Shown here in pieces: positions 12,468 to 19,726 of a DNA stretch of 35,783 nt. Source of the stretch: Brevundimonas sp. (GTDB lineage Bacteria; Pseudomonadota; Alphaproteobacteria; Caulobacterales; Caulobacteraceae). Where the stretch lies: contig NZ_JACESB010000006.1 of NCBI RefSeq assembly GCF_013912005.1, positions 1 through 35,783 of the forward strand, read 5' to 3'. The position numbers and the translations under genes are program-made. Positions within the stretch are counted from its first letter, which is position 1. Each line of letters opens with the position of its first letter. Under the pieces are notes generated by a model, which had not been told where the DNA came from, did no database searches, and worked only from the letters and a program-made list of their open reading frames with translations.

Positions 12468-12505
12468 CGGGACGGTCTCCGGAATTCCAGGTCCCGCCTC
12501 GGATG

Positions 12506-12528
12506 GACCTTCCAGTCATGGGAAGGTC
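12506..12528 (-). promoter_or_regulatory. CueR operator/promoter of copA-cueR
   Basis: GACCTTCC-AGTCATG-GGAAGGTC is a perfect 8+7+8 inverted repeat, the CueR consensus. On the minus strand it overlaps a TTGACC -35 box. The next 19 bases form the over-long spacer typical of MerR-family promoters, followed by a weak -10 (CATCCG). It faces copA, whose ATG is at 12467. Confidence 0.9.
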
Positions 12529-12544
12529 AAGCTCCAAAATTCGC

Positions 12545-13075
12545 CTATCGCACCGCCTCGCGAATCTTCGGCTCCATGTCCGGCGTCAGCACCGCCGGGC
12601 GCGGCGGGAGCGGCCGATCGGCGCGCTCGCCGTTGAGCTCGATGTCCGCGATCAGCCTCTTCATCTCCTCGATCTCGCGGACCTGACTGGCGATGATCTC
12701 GTCCGCCAGCTCCCGGACCCGGGGATCGCTGATCTGCGCCTTGCTGGCGTTGTTGATGGCGATGGAGTGGTGCGGGATCATGGCGCGCATGAAGGTGGTG
12801 TCGTCCACGAGGGTCTGCGCCCGGTTCATGTAGAGCAGCAGCGCGCCGAGAACCGCGGCCGCCGCCACGATCGCCAGCTTGGCGCGCCGGCCCTCGTACA
12901 TGCTCCACATGAAGCCGAGCATGATTACGGCCATGACGCAGCCCATGATCAGCGACGCCATCAGCCGGTTCAGACTGAACAGCGCGTGGTCGAGGCTGTA
13001 GACCAGCTGATACATCAGGAAGAACATCACGACCGTCGAGGTCGCGATCATCGCCGCGAAACGGCCCCAGCTCAT
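12545..13075 (-). CDS. DUF305 membrane protein
   Basis: A 176-aa protein with about three hydrophobic segments (within residues 6-84: a span at 10-28, one at 38-60 and one at 66-82) and a C-terminal periplasmic DUF305 domain marked by [13 protein letters not shown] (His102, His103). DUF305 proteins are ferritin-like helical His/Met proteins frequently found with copper genes; the molecular role is not settled. I chose the ATG at 13075 because GAGG lies 6 bases upstream; an ATG two codons earlier (13081) has no room for a ribosome binding site. It is followed by the CueR operator and copA on the same strand, and is divergent from the copZ-like gene. A copper-handling role is inferred from context. 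Confidence 0.85.
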   Translation of the reverse strand: MSWGRFAAMIATSTVVMFFLMYQLVYSLDHALFSLNRLMASLIMGCVMAVIMLGFMWSMYEGRRAKLAIVAAAAVLGALLLYMNRAQTLVDDTTFMRAMIPHHSIAINNASKAQISDPRVRELADEIIASQVREIEEMKRLIADIELNGERADRPLPPRPAVLTPDMEPKIREAVR

Positions 13076-13158
13076 TTTCATCCTCGGACACTCCGGAAGA
13101 ACGTTGTCTTCCGGGCCAACGCCGCTGCGGCGTCCCGTGTTCCGGCGGGGAGCCCTTG

Positions 13159-13181
13159 ACCTTCCAACGCTGGGAAACCCC
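13159..13181 (+). promoter_or_regulatory. Second CueR-like operator, before the copZ-like gene
   Basis: GACCTTCC-AACGCTG-GGAAACCC has the same first arm, the same 7-base centre length and GGAA of the second arm as the site before copA. It overlaps a TTGACC -35 box at 13157-13162 and gives a 19-base spacer toward the plus-strand gene at 13217. The second arm is degenerate, so affinity should be lower. Confidence 0.75.
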
Positions 13182-13216
13182 ACCTGCCTCATCGTCGATC
13201 GACAAAGGAGATGACG

Positions 13217-13519
13217 ATGATCGAGTTGAAGGTTGAACGGATGACGTGCGGCGGGTGCGCCGCGACGGTCAGGGCTGCCGTGGCGGAAGTGGCGCCCGAC
13301 GCCCGCCTGGAGATCGAGATCGCCTCGGGAACCCTGCGGGTCGAGGGGGCCGGCCACCCCGCCCGGCTCGCGCGCGACTTCAGCCGCTCGACCGAGGCCT
13401 ACGCCCCCCAGACCGGAGAAGCCAGTTCCCGGCCCGCAAGAAAGCCGCGGACAACCCGCAAGACTCTGACGTTGCTTGCAAAACCGGCGCGATTTACGGG
13501 GAGTGGGGCGCAACCATGA
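13217..13519 (+). CDS. copZ: CopZ-like copper chaperone (heavy-metal-associated domain)
   Basis: A 100-aa protein. Residues 1-65 form one heavy-metal-associated domain with the copper motif MTCGGC (9-14), which would carry Cu+ in the cytosol to the CopA ATPase. The tail after about residue 70 is Pro/Arg/Thr-rich and unlike the family, which normally ends near 70 aa. I chose the second ATG (13217), since AAAGGAG ends 6 bases before it; the first ATG (13211) directly touches the ribosome binding site. A CueR-like operator precedes it. Its stop overlaps the next start by ATGA. The tail may be a reading frame kept open to couple the LuxR-type gene. Chaperone family secure; the gene name is by function only. 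Confidence 0.85.
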   Translation: MIELKVERMTCGGCAATVRAAVAEVAPDARLEIEIASGTLRVEGAGHPARLARDFSRSTEAYAPQTGEASSRPARKPRTTRKTLTLLAKPARFTGSGAQP

Positions 13520-13767
13520 GGTTATGCTCCATGCATCCGGAACCCGTCCCGAAACCCGAAGAACCCCTGGCGCTCAGCCAGCGCGAGACCGAATGCCTGG
13601 CCTGGGTCAGCCGCGGCAAGAGCTCCTCAGACATCGGCGCCATTCTTGGGTTGTCGCCGCGAACGGTCGACAGCTATCTCGAAAAGGCCTGCGCGAAGTT
13701 GCGCGTCCGCACCCGGATCGAGGCGGTGGCCCTCGCCGTCCGCACCGGCCTGATCGATCCGATCTGA
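13516..13767 (+). CDS. Single-domain LuxR-type transcriptional regulator
   Basis: An 83-aa protein made of a LuxR/GerE helix-turn-helix: [20 protein letters not shown] followed by [16 protein letters not shown] and a C-terminal helix ([19 protein letters not shown]). There is no receiver or autoinducer domain, so any signal must come from another protein or from its own level. The start ATG overlaps the copZ-like stop (ATGA), so the two are cotranslated and presumably CueR-controlled. A second in-frame ATG lies six codons in. What it regulates is unknown; the copper genes around it are candidates. Confidence 0.8.
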   Translation: MRLCSMHPEPVPKPEEPLALSQRETECLAWVSRGKSSSDIGAILGLSPRTVDSYLEKACAKLRVRTRIEAVALAVRTGLIDPI

Positions 13768-14128
13768 AGGGGAGGGGGCGGGCCTGGAACTTCTGTACGG
13801 AAGCCCGGCGTTTCACAGCCGATCGCCGCCGACGCCGAAGACGTCCCCTGGCTCAAGATCGACCGCTATCGTTCCGGAACCCGCCGGGGACTCTTCTACA
13901 TCACCGTCGGCGTCCGCGCATGCCCGGCATCCGGGTGGACGGGTCTGTACGCAGCGGCCGTCGCGGCCCCTCGTCGCTGGCGGACGACGACGACTATATT
14001 TCGCACTCCGGAACCGTCGCCGGAAGGCGGGGTTGTTCAGGCGTTCGCAACAAAGGGAGCCGGATCGCGGAACGGTTTTGTCCCGTTTGCCACGGAACGC
14101 CGCGTACGCCATCCGGCCGTAAGCCGCC
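13768..14128 (+). other. Intergenic region without a supported gene
   Basis: About 360 bases between the LuxR-type regulator and the DUF305 lipoprotein. Open frames here lack ribosome binding sites and family features. It should hold the promoter of the downstream DUF305 pair, for example around the relatively AT-rich CGACTATATTTCGCAC near 13991. I see no CueR-type box in it. Confidence 0.5.
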
Positions 14129-14776
14129 ATGCCCCTCCGACTCGTCCGTTCCGTCGCTCATCTTGGCGCCCCGCTTGTCCTTCTGGCCGCCTGCGGCCCG
14201 GGCGCCGAGCCCGGCGCGACCAAGGTCGAGGCGCAACAGCCGGCCGCGCCGGCGCAGGCGGCCGGGCCGGCCACGCCCTACGCTGCCGCCGAACAGAAGA
14301 TGCACCAGGCAATGGCGGCGGCGAGCGGGGCGACGCTCGACGAGACCTGGACGCGCAAGATGATCCCGCACCACCAAGGGGCCGTCGACATGTCGCGCGT
14401 GGCGCTGGGGAGCACCCAGGACGCCGACATCCGGCGCATGGCCCAGAAGACCGTCGACATGCAGACCATGGACATCGCCGACCTGCAGCGATGGCTGGAA
14501 CAACACGCGCCCTCGACGGGCGCCGGGCCGGCCGGTGATCCGTTCCGGGCGGCCGAAGACAGGATGAACCAGGCCATGATGGCCGCCAGCGGCGAGGGCG
14601 AGGTCCTGTGGGCCCGCAAGATGATCCCGCATCACCAGGGCGCTGCGGACCTGTCCCGCATCGTCCTTGAGCAGAGCGACGATCCAGCCATTCGCGAGAA
14701 GGCCCGGAAGATCATCGACGAGTCCATGAAGGACATCCGGGAGCTGGAGGCCTGGCTTTCGGAGCACGGCGGCTGA
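14129..14776 (+). CDS. Lipoprotein with two DUF305 domains
   Basis: A 215-aa predicted lipoprotein: signal peptide ending in the lipobox LLAAC with Cys22, an Ala/Pro linker, then two DUF305 repeats, each with the hallmark KMIPHHQGA (near residues 83-91 and 167-175), followed by (A)DLSR or VDMSR. Between them lies a short Gly/Pro linker. It would sit in the periplasm attached to a membrane. Tandem DUF305 repeats suggest doubled His/Met metal sites. The gene lies 30 bases before another DUF305 gene and is probably cotranscribed with it. The start has no clear ribosome binding site, but the signal peptide begins there, so it is accepted. Confidence 0.87.
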   Translation: MPLRLVRSVAHLGAPLVLLAACGPGAEPGATKVEAQQPAAPAQAAGPATPYAAAEQKMHQAMAAASGATLDETWTRKMIPHHQGAVDMSRVALGSTQDADIRRMAQKTVDMQTMDIADLQRWLEQHAPSTGAGPAGDPFRAAEDRMNQAMMAASGEGEVLWARKMIPHHQGAADLSRIVLEQSDDPAIREKARKIIDESMKDIRELEAWLSEHGG

Positions 14777-14805
14777 AACCGCGATCAAACCGGAGGGCGC
14801 CCGCC

Positions 14806-15285
14806 ATGGCCAACAGCCATCCCGAACACCCGGGCCAGGAGATGAAAGGGGCGTACCGCGGTCTCTTTATTGAACTCGCGATCGATTTCGTGATCATGTA
14901 CCTGGTCATGTACACGATGATCGCCACGCCCGATCACTTCCGCCTCAACCTCAACAACGTCGACATGACCTTGATGATGGTCGCCCCGATGGGGTTGGTC
15001 ATGCTCCTGTTCATGCGCTCGATGTTCCCGTCCCGGCGCGCCAACCTGCTCATCGGCGCCGGGGCCGCGGCGGTGTTCGCCGTCAGCCTCTGGGGCATGC
15101 GCACCCAGGCCGCGATCGGCGACGACGAATTCCTCCGCTCGATGATCCCGCACCATTCGGGCGCCATCCTGATGTGCCGCGAGGCCCGCCTGACGGATCC
15201 CGAGATCATCCGCCTCTGCGACGGGATCGTGCGGTCCCAGCAGCGGGAGATCGACCAGATGGAGGCCATCCTGGCGCGGCGTTAG
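14806..15285 (+). CDS. DUF305 membrane protein (second)
   Basis: A 159-aa protein with three hydrophobic segments (about 20-40, 53-70 and 78-97) and a C-terminal DUF305 domain with SMIPHHSGAILMC. GGAGG lies about 10 bases before the ATG. It is related in layout to the DUF305 protein at 12545-13075, so the island carries two membrane-anchored versions and one lipoprotein version. It ends the plus-strand pair and is convergent with the PepSY gene. Copper handling is likely from context, but the biochemical role is unknown. Confidence 0.87.
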   Translation: MANSHPEHPGQEMKGAYRGLFIELAIDFVIMYLVMYTMIATPDHFRLNLNNVDMTLMMVAPMGLVMLLFMRSMFPSRRANLLIGAGAAAVFAVSLWGMRTQAAIGDDEFLRSMIPHHSGAILMCREARLTDPEIIRLCDGIVRSQQREIDQMEAILARR

Positions 15286-15322
15286 CCGGTGCGGTCGCCC
15301 CTGCGGGACGGAGATCGGGCGT

Positions 15323-16048
15323 TCAGCCCGCCGCGGCGCGGCGACGCGATCGCCACATCGACCAGTCCCGCGCCAGCCGGATCCAAAGCAGGATGAAGCC
15401 GGTGATCACGATGGTGAAGGTCAGGAAGGTGACAATGATGATCAGGGGGTGGTTGAAGTTTTCGCCCTTCTCCAGGTCCATGATGTGGAGCCGCCAGAAG
15501 AAGTCGTAGAAGCGCCACACCGCCGAGCGGCGGGTGACCACCTCACCGGTCTGCGGCGACAGGTAGAAGGTGGTGCGTTCCCTGTCGTCGAAGTCGACGC
15601 GCCAGATCGGCCCCTCGCGGCCAGTCTCCTGGGGGGCCTTGTCGAGCAGGACGGCGGCGGTCGGCGCGCCTTCGCCCTGATAGGCGCCCTGAGCCAGTCG
15701 CCGGGCCAGAGCGGCGTCGAGGGGTGGGAAGGCCTCGCCGGTCACGGCGGACACTGTCACCGGTTCGCCCTTCGCGGGCTTCAGGATCCAGGCGGGGCCG
15801 CGCGGGGTGGACCTGAGCTCCGCGCCGGCCACCGCCAGGCCGCGAGCGCGGGCGATGTCGCCGGGACTCCTGAGACTGTCGAAGGCGATGGGGACGGCTT
15901 CGCGCTCGCGAACATGGTGCTCGCTGCGCACGGTCTCGATCGGGATGGCGGTCATCACCAGCCCGCCGGCGACCCAGAACAGCACCTGGATGCCGACAGC
16001 CAGCGCGATCCACTTGTGCAGCTGGGTCGAGAGTCGAAGCACCTTCAT
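15323..16048 (-). CDS. PepSY-type membrane protein
   Basis: A 241-aa protein with an N-terminal membrane span (about 12-34), a periplasmic region with PepSY-like elements (YLSPQTGEVVTRRSAVWRFY near 168-187) and a second span near the C-terminus (about 205-226). The segment WRLHIMDL is typical of PepSY-associated membrane proteins. These proteins are often linked to metal or haem reduction and uptake in the periplasm; the reaction here is unknown. It is the last gene of a minus-strand operon, starting 8 bases after the DUF411 gene. Confidence 0.8.
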   Translation of the reverse strand: MKVLRLSTQLHKWIALAVGIQVLFWVAGGLVMTAIPIETVRSEHHVREREAVPIAFDSLRSPGDIARARGLAVAGAELRSTPRGPAWILKPAKGEPVTVSAVTGEAFPPLDAALARRLAQGAYQGEGAPTAAVLLDKAPQETGREGPIWRVDFDDRERTTFYLSPQTGEVVTRRSAVWRFYDFFWRLHIMDLEKGENFNHPLIIIVTFLTFTIVITGFILLWIRLARDWSMWRSRRRAAAG

Positions 16049-16056
16049 CGTGGTCC

Positions 16057-16536
16057 TCAGGCTTGGGCGTTATGGCGGGCGAAAAGGCGGGTTGCGCCAT
16101 TCTTCAGCACCAACAGGGTGTCGTAGGGCTCGCGGTCGCCGCCCGGCGTCTCCATCCCGGGCGATCCCGGCGGCATGCCCGGAACGGCGATCCCGACCGC
16201 CTCGGGCCGCTCGGCGAGCAGGCGACGAATGTCGGCGGCGGGCACATGGCCTTCGACGAAGTAGCCGGCGACGCGGGCGGAGTGGCAGGACGCCAGCGTT
16301 TCAGCCAGGCCGTGACTGCTGCGCAGGCCGCGCAGGTCCGCCAGGATGTTGACCGACACCATGAAGCCGGCGCCCCGCAGATGGCTTATCCAGGCGTCGC
16401 AGCACGCGCAGGTCGGGGTTTTGTAGACGGCGATCGCGTGGTTTTCCCGCGCCTGGCCGCAGGCGGCGGCCGGCGCGACGGCGGCCAGAACAACGCAGCC
16501 GAGGACGGCGCGGCGGGCGAGAACGGGCAGGGGCAT
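16057..16536 (-). CDS. DUF411 periplasmic metal-binding protein
   Basis: A 159-aa exported protein: a signal sequence (about 1-26), then the DUF411 core. The motif KTPTCACCDAW carries Cys43, Cys45 and Cys46. ASCHSA has Cys84 and His85. EGHVPA (95-100) and GMPPGSPGME (about 129-138) complete the family pattern. DUF411 proteins sit beside copper-resistance genes and are presumed to bind Cu(I) through these Cys/Met/His residues. The gene is separated by 81 bases from the NTF2-like gene upstream and by 8 bases from the PepSY gene downstream, consistent with one transcript. Confidence 0.9.
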   Translation of the reverse strand: MPLPVLARRAVLGCVVLAAVAPAAACGQARENHAIAVYKTPTCACCDAWISHLRGAGFMVSVNILADLRGLRSSHGLAETLASCHSARVAGYFVEGHVPAADIRRLLAERPEAVGIAVPGMPPGSPGMETPGGDREPYDTLLVLKNGATRLFARHNAQA

Positions 16537-16617
16537 CGGGAGGCTCGGTGTTGGTGACGAGGCGCCGAAACGACCGCGAACTTCAGCGGCCTGGACGGGC
16601 TGGCGTGTGGGAAAGGT

Positions 16618-17115
16618 CTAGGCGGCCGGGCGCGGCGCCCGCGAAGACGAATGATAGCGGATGATCCGCCAGCGTCCATCGCGGCGCTCGAGCACGCTGG
16701 TGGCGACGCCGCGCCGCTCGACCGTCGCCCGGGTGGGATCCTTGAAGACGATCCGGTAGCGGTAGGTCTCGGTCGCATAGGCGAGGTCGCCGGCCACCGT
16801 CGTCTCGAGTCGCCGGTCCTCGAAGGTGAACGCCGAGAACGCGGCCAGTTCCGGCCCGAGGTGGTGGGCGAGATAGTCGGCGAAGCGGCCCTCGACGCCG
16901 CCCTGCTCGTAGACCTGCGCCTCCGGCCAGAAGAACTGTGCAGCGGCCTCGCCGTCGAGCGCTTCGACGGCGGCCCGGTAGCCTTCCAGCACGGCAGCGA
17001 CCTCGCTCTGGGCCTGGGAGGCGGCCTGGGGCGCTGGCGTCGCGTGGGCCAGGACGGGCGGAGCGACAAGAAGGACGGCGAGCAGGCTCAGGGCCGCGAT
17101 CAGCATGCGGGACAT
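16618..17115 (-). CDS. Secreted NTF2-like/SnoaL-fold protein
   Basis: A 165-aa protein with a signal peptide ending near ALAHA (residue 24) and an NTF2-like domain (about 38-155) of the kind seen in DUF4440/SnoaL proteins: VLEGYRAAVEALDGEAAAQF, an ALVYEQG-like segment and the final GRWRIIRYH. No catalytic residues typical of the enzymes in this fold can be pointed to, so it may only bind a ligand. Its ATG overlaps the acyltransferase stop (TGATG). Similar proteins occur in copper clusters of related bacteria, but the role is unknown. Confidence 0.75.
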   Translation of the reverse strand: MSRMLIAALSLLAVLLVAPPVLAHATPAPQAASQAQSEVAAVLEGYRAAVEALDGEAAAQFFWPEAQVYEQGGVEGRFADYLAHHLGPELAAFSAFTFEDRRLETTVAGDLAYATETYRYRIVFKDPTRATVERRGVATSVLERRDGRWRIIRYHSSSRAPRPAA

Positions 17116-18275
17116 CAGAAGGGTTCTCCTTGGTCGCTGTGGACGCTGCGCGCCTGTTCCAGCCCGGGGACAGGTTCGCGCCGTTCGACGAGCCGGCGGA
17201 TCAGCCGTCGGCCAGGGCGCTCGATCGCCATGTGGATTCCGGCCGCCGCGGCCAGGGTCAGGGTCAGCAGGAGCGCCAGTTCCCCCAGACCCATCCGATA
17301 GTCGCCGCCGAGACCGGCGAGCCTCTGGACGGCGTTACGCCAGACCATCAGCACGGGCAGGTGAACCAGGTAGAGGGCGTAGGACGCCTCGCCGGCGAAC
17401 AGCCAGAGCGGCTGTGACAGGAAGGTGCGGGCGCCGGATTTGGCGAGCAGGGCGAGCGCCAGCAGGAAAGGCCCCGAGAGGGCGACGATGAGGCGGTCGT
17501 CGAGCGGGATCTGCATGGCCGCGAGCAGGGCGGCGGTCGCTGCCAGCACGGCGGCGATCGCCGCCCGGGGGGAGAGCGCCACCCGCTGTCCCAGATAGTA
17601 GAGGCCTATCCCGAACAGGAACTCCGGCGCGATGCGCAGGATGCCCATGCTGTCTTCGGCCCGCGGCAGGACCACCCCGAAGACCCTGCGGTAGACGAGG
17701 TCGAGGGCCAGGAAGAACAGGGCGGCCAGGCCGGTCAGGACCAGCGGTCGGTCGCGCAGACGAAGGGCGATCCAGGCGAAGGCCGGAAAGGTCAGGTAGG
17801 CGAACCATTCCGCGGACAGCGACCAGGCCGGCCCGTTCCACAACGCCAACGACTGGCGCGGGAACCAGGCCTGGACCAGCAGCAAGGTCTGGACGAAGTC
17901 CGGGGCGTTGAAACGACCCGGCTCCAGGCCCACCCCCGCCAGGGGCGCCGCCAGCACCAGGGCCAGCATGCCCAGAAGGATGGCCAGGTGGGCGGGATAG
18001 ATCCGGGCGAACCGCGCCGCCAGGAAGCGCCGGTATCGGGGTTGGGCGTTCCCCTGCAGATAGACGTGGGTGAGGATGAAGCCCGACAGGATGAAGAAGA
18101 TGTCGACCCCGAGACGGGTCCGGTCCAGCAGGCCCGAGGCCGACGGCGGCAGCGTCCAGTAGAGCTGGTAGTGGAACAGCACCACCCCCAGGGCCAGGAA
18201 GAAGCGGATGCTGGTCAGCGGGTCCAGGACATCGGGGAAGGGATGGCGTCTAGAAGCGGAGATGGTTGACGCCAT
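17115..18275 (-). CDS. Membrane acyltransferase 3 family protein
   Basis: A 386-aa integral membrane protein of the OafA/YrhL acyltransferase-3 family, with about ten hydrophobic segments. Family features: LTSIRFFLALGVVLFHY (20-36) with the conserved His35, GVDIFFILSGFILTH (56-70), and the RFLAARFARIYPAHL segment. Such enzymes transfer acyl groups to sugars or lipids of the envelope. The start at 18275 overlaps the 3' end of the DUF2231 gene by 26 bases and has no clear ribosome binding site, but no better start is seen. Its presence inside a copper operon is unusual and suggests envelope modification under metal stress; the substrate is unknown. Confidence 0.85.
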   Translation of the reverse strand: MASTISASRRHPFPDVLDPLTSIRFFLALGVVLFHYQLYWTLPPSASGLLDRTRLGVDIFFILSGFILTHVYLQGNAQPRYRRFLAARFARIYPAHLAILLGMLALVLAAPLAGVGLEPGRFNAPDFVQTLLLVQAWFPRQSLALWNGPAWSLSAEWFAYLTFPAFAWIALRLRDRPLVLTGLAALFFLALDLVYRRVFGVVLPRAEDSMGILRIAPEFLFGIGLYYLGQRVALSPRAAIAAVLAATAALLAAMQIPLDDRLIVALSGPFLLALALLAKSGARTFLSQPLWLFAGEASYALYLVHLPVLMVWRNAVQRLAGLGGDYRMGLGELALLLTLTLAAAAGIHMAIERPGRRLIRRLVERREPVPGLEQARSVHSDQGEPF

Positions 18276-18885
18276 GGGTCAGCGCGCCTCCGAGCCAGGC
18301 GTTGAGCAGGACCGCCAGGGTCACCGCGGCCAGCGCCGCCGCGTAGAGGCCGCGCGCGGCGCGGCCAGACTGCCGACGCATCGATCGCTCCTTGGCCCAC
18401 CAGGCCAGCAGCCCGAGCGCCGCGATCCCGGTCCCGAGCCACCGATGGAGGGTGTGGGTGGCGTCCTCCACCGGACCTGGCAGGCCCATCGCCAACCAGC
18501 CCAGGGCCGCGGCCCCGATGGCAGACAGCGCGGCCAGGGCGATCAGCACCCGCGTCCCGTCCGTTAGCCAGGCGCGTCGTCCCCAGGCCGCCGCCGCCTC
18601 GAGAACCGCGGCCACCAGGAACAGCGCGATCGGAAAATGCACCACGGCCGGATGCCAGCGACCGAGCCAGCGGACGAGGCGCTGCGGCATCGGTTTGGGC
18701 TCGGCGGCCGCCTCCGTGGCGGTATGATCCATGGCGGCGTGGTCCATGGCCGCCGGCGCGCCGGGCTGCGCCGCCGCGGCGGTCGGCGGGGGCGCCTTCT
18801 TGTGATCCTCGTGCGCCCAGCTCGGAGCCGTGACGAAGAGGGTTCCGATCGCCAGGACTGCCGGAATCCACCGCGACAACATCAT
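18250..18885 (-). CDS. DUF2231-like membrane protein with His/Met periplasmic segment
   Basis: A 211-aa protein: signal-like first span, then a metal-binding-looking stretch (HEDHKK, AMDHAAMDH at about 25-54), then four membrane segments. The segment WHPAVVHFPIALFLVAAVLE at 78-97 is characteristic of DUF2231 proteins. The conserved His in HPAVVHFP suggests haem or metal binding in this family, but this is not proven. It is the first gene of the five-gene minus-strand operon and is divergent from the CnrY-like gene across 128 bases. Regulation by the neighbouring ECF sigma factor is plausible. Confidence 0.8.
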   Translation of the reverse strand: MMLSRWIPAVLAIGTLFVTAPSWAHEDHKKAPPPTAAAAQPGAPAAMDHAAMDHTATEAAAEPKPMPQRLVRWLGRWHPAVVHFPIALFLVAAVLEAAAAWGRRAWLTDGTRVLIALAALSAIGAAALGWLAMGLPGPVEDATHTLHRWLGTGIAALGLLAWWAKERSMRRQSGRAARGLYAAALAAVTLAVLLNAWLGGALTHGVNHLRF

Positions 18886-19013
18886 TTCCCCCTCCGCACC
18901 AAGGCTTGCTATCCAGTGTTACGCGCTGGCCTCTCGGCCCCCTCGTCGGCCGCGCGGCGAGGGCCGTAGCCCCGGCGCGCGTAGTTCGAAATGGGGCGTG
19001 AAGGACGACGATC

Positions 19014-19280
19014 ATGGACAATCTGGATCAATGGCTGGCGCGGGTTCCGCCGGGCGGCCCGTCGCTGAACCAGCTGGAGGCCGATGTCTGGGGCCGCGTT
19101 CGAGCCATGCGGGCCGAGCGGGCCACGGCGCGTGTGCGCGTGGTCGCGGTGATCTTCGCCCTGAGCGTGGGCGTGGCCAACGGCGGCCTGGGGGCCAGCC
19201 TGGCCCGGCCGCCGGCCTCGGAGATGTCGGTGTTCTCCTCCGCCGCTCTGTTGCCCCTGGCGCGCCTGGAGGTTCACTGA
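19014..19280 (+). CDS. CnrY-like membrane anti-sigma factor
   Basis: An 88-aa protein with a cytoplasmic N-terminal part (1-40, containing DNLDQWLARVPP and an amphipathic helix), one membrane span (about 42-64) and a short periplasmic tail. This is the layout of CnrY, which binds and holds the ECF sigma factor CnrH at the membrane. Sequence similarity is hard to judge for so short a protein; the assignment rests on size, topology and gene order. Its stop TGA overlaps the ATG of the CnrX-like gene (TGATG), and the sigma factor gene follows, giving the same Y-X-H order as in cnr/ncc systems. Confidence 0.7.
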   Translation: MDNLDQWLARVPPGGPSLNQLEADVWGRVRAMRAERATARVRVVAVIFALSVGVANGGLGASLARPPASEMSVFSSAALLPLARLEVH

Positions 19281-19720
19281 TGACAATCGGCTGGAAATCC
19301 ATCGCCGTGACCACCGTGCTGGCGATCGCCGCCAGCGGCATGGGCGCCTGGGGCGGCGCGACCTGGGTACTGCAGCGGCAGACGCCGCCCTCGCTGCATG
19401 AGATCGTCCATCGCGACCTCGACCTTGACCGGGGCCAGTTGGCCCGAATCGAGGCGATCGAGTCGCGCTTCGCGACACGCCGGATCGCCCTTGAACAGCG
19501 GGTCCAGGCCGCCAACCGGGAACTGGCGCAGGCCATCGCCGAGAGCGACGGCGACAGCCGCAAGGTGCAGCCGGCGATCGATCACTTCCACGACGCGATG
19601 GGCGACCTCCAGCAGGCCACGGTCGCCCACATCTTCGAGATGCGGACGGTGATGACGCCGGCCCAGGCCGAGCGGTTCGATCACAGCGTGATCGCGGCGC
19701 TGGCGGTCGCGGGCGAGTAG
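19280..19720 (+). CDS. CnrX-like periplasmic metal sensor
   Basis: A 146-aa protein with an N-terminal membrane anchor (about 8-30) and a helical periplasmic domain. It keeps the metal ligands described for CnrX (His42, His46, Glu63, His119, Met123) each shifted by exactly two residues: His40 and His44 in LHEIVH, Glu61, His117 and Met121 in HIFEM. The following segment TPAQAERFDH also fits the family. It would sense a metal in the periplasm and relieve the anti-sigma factor. In Cupriavidus this site responds to cobalt and nickel; here the surroundings are copper genes, so the true inducer is open. Overlap with the upstream gene indicates coupled translation. Confidence 0.82.
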   Translation: MTIGWKSIAVTTVLAIAASGMGAWGGATWVLQRQTPPSLHEIVHRDLDLDRGQLARIEAIESRFATRRIALEQRVQAANRELAQAIAESDGDSRKVQPAIDHFHDAMGDLQQATVAHIFEMRTVMTPAQAERFDHSVIAALAVAGE

Positions 19721-19726
19721 GCGGCG

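Noticed and set aside
16595-16625. CueR-like half site (GGGAAAGGTC) before the DUF411 gene
   Set aside because: Only one imperfect arm is present and no 19-bp spacer promoter can be drawn.
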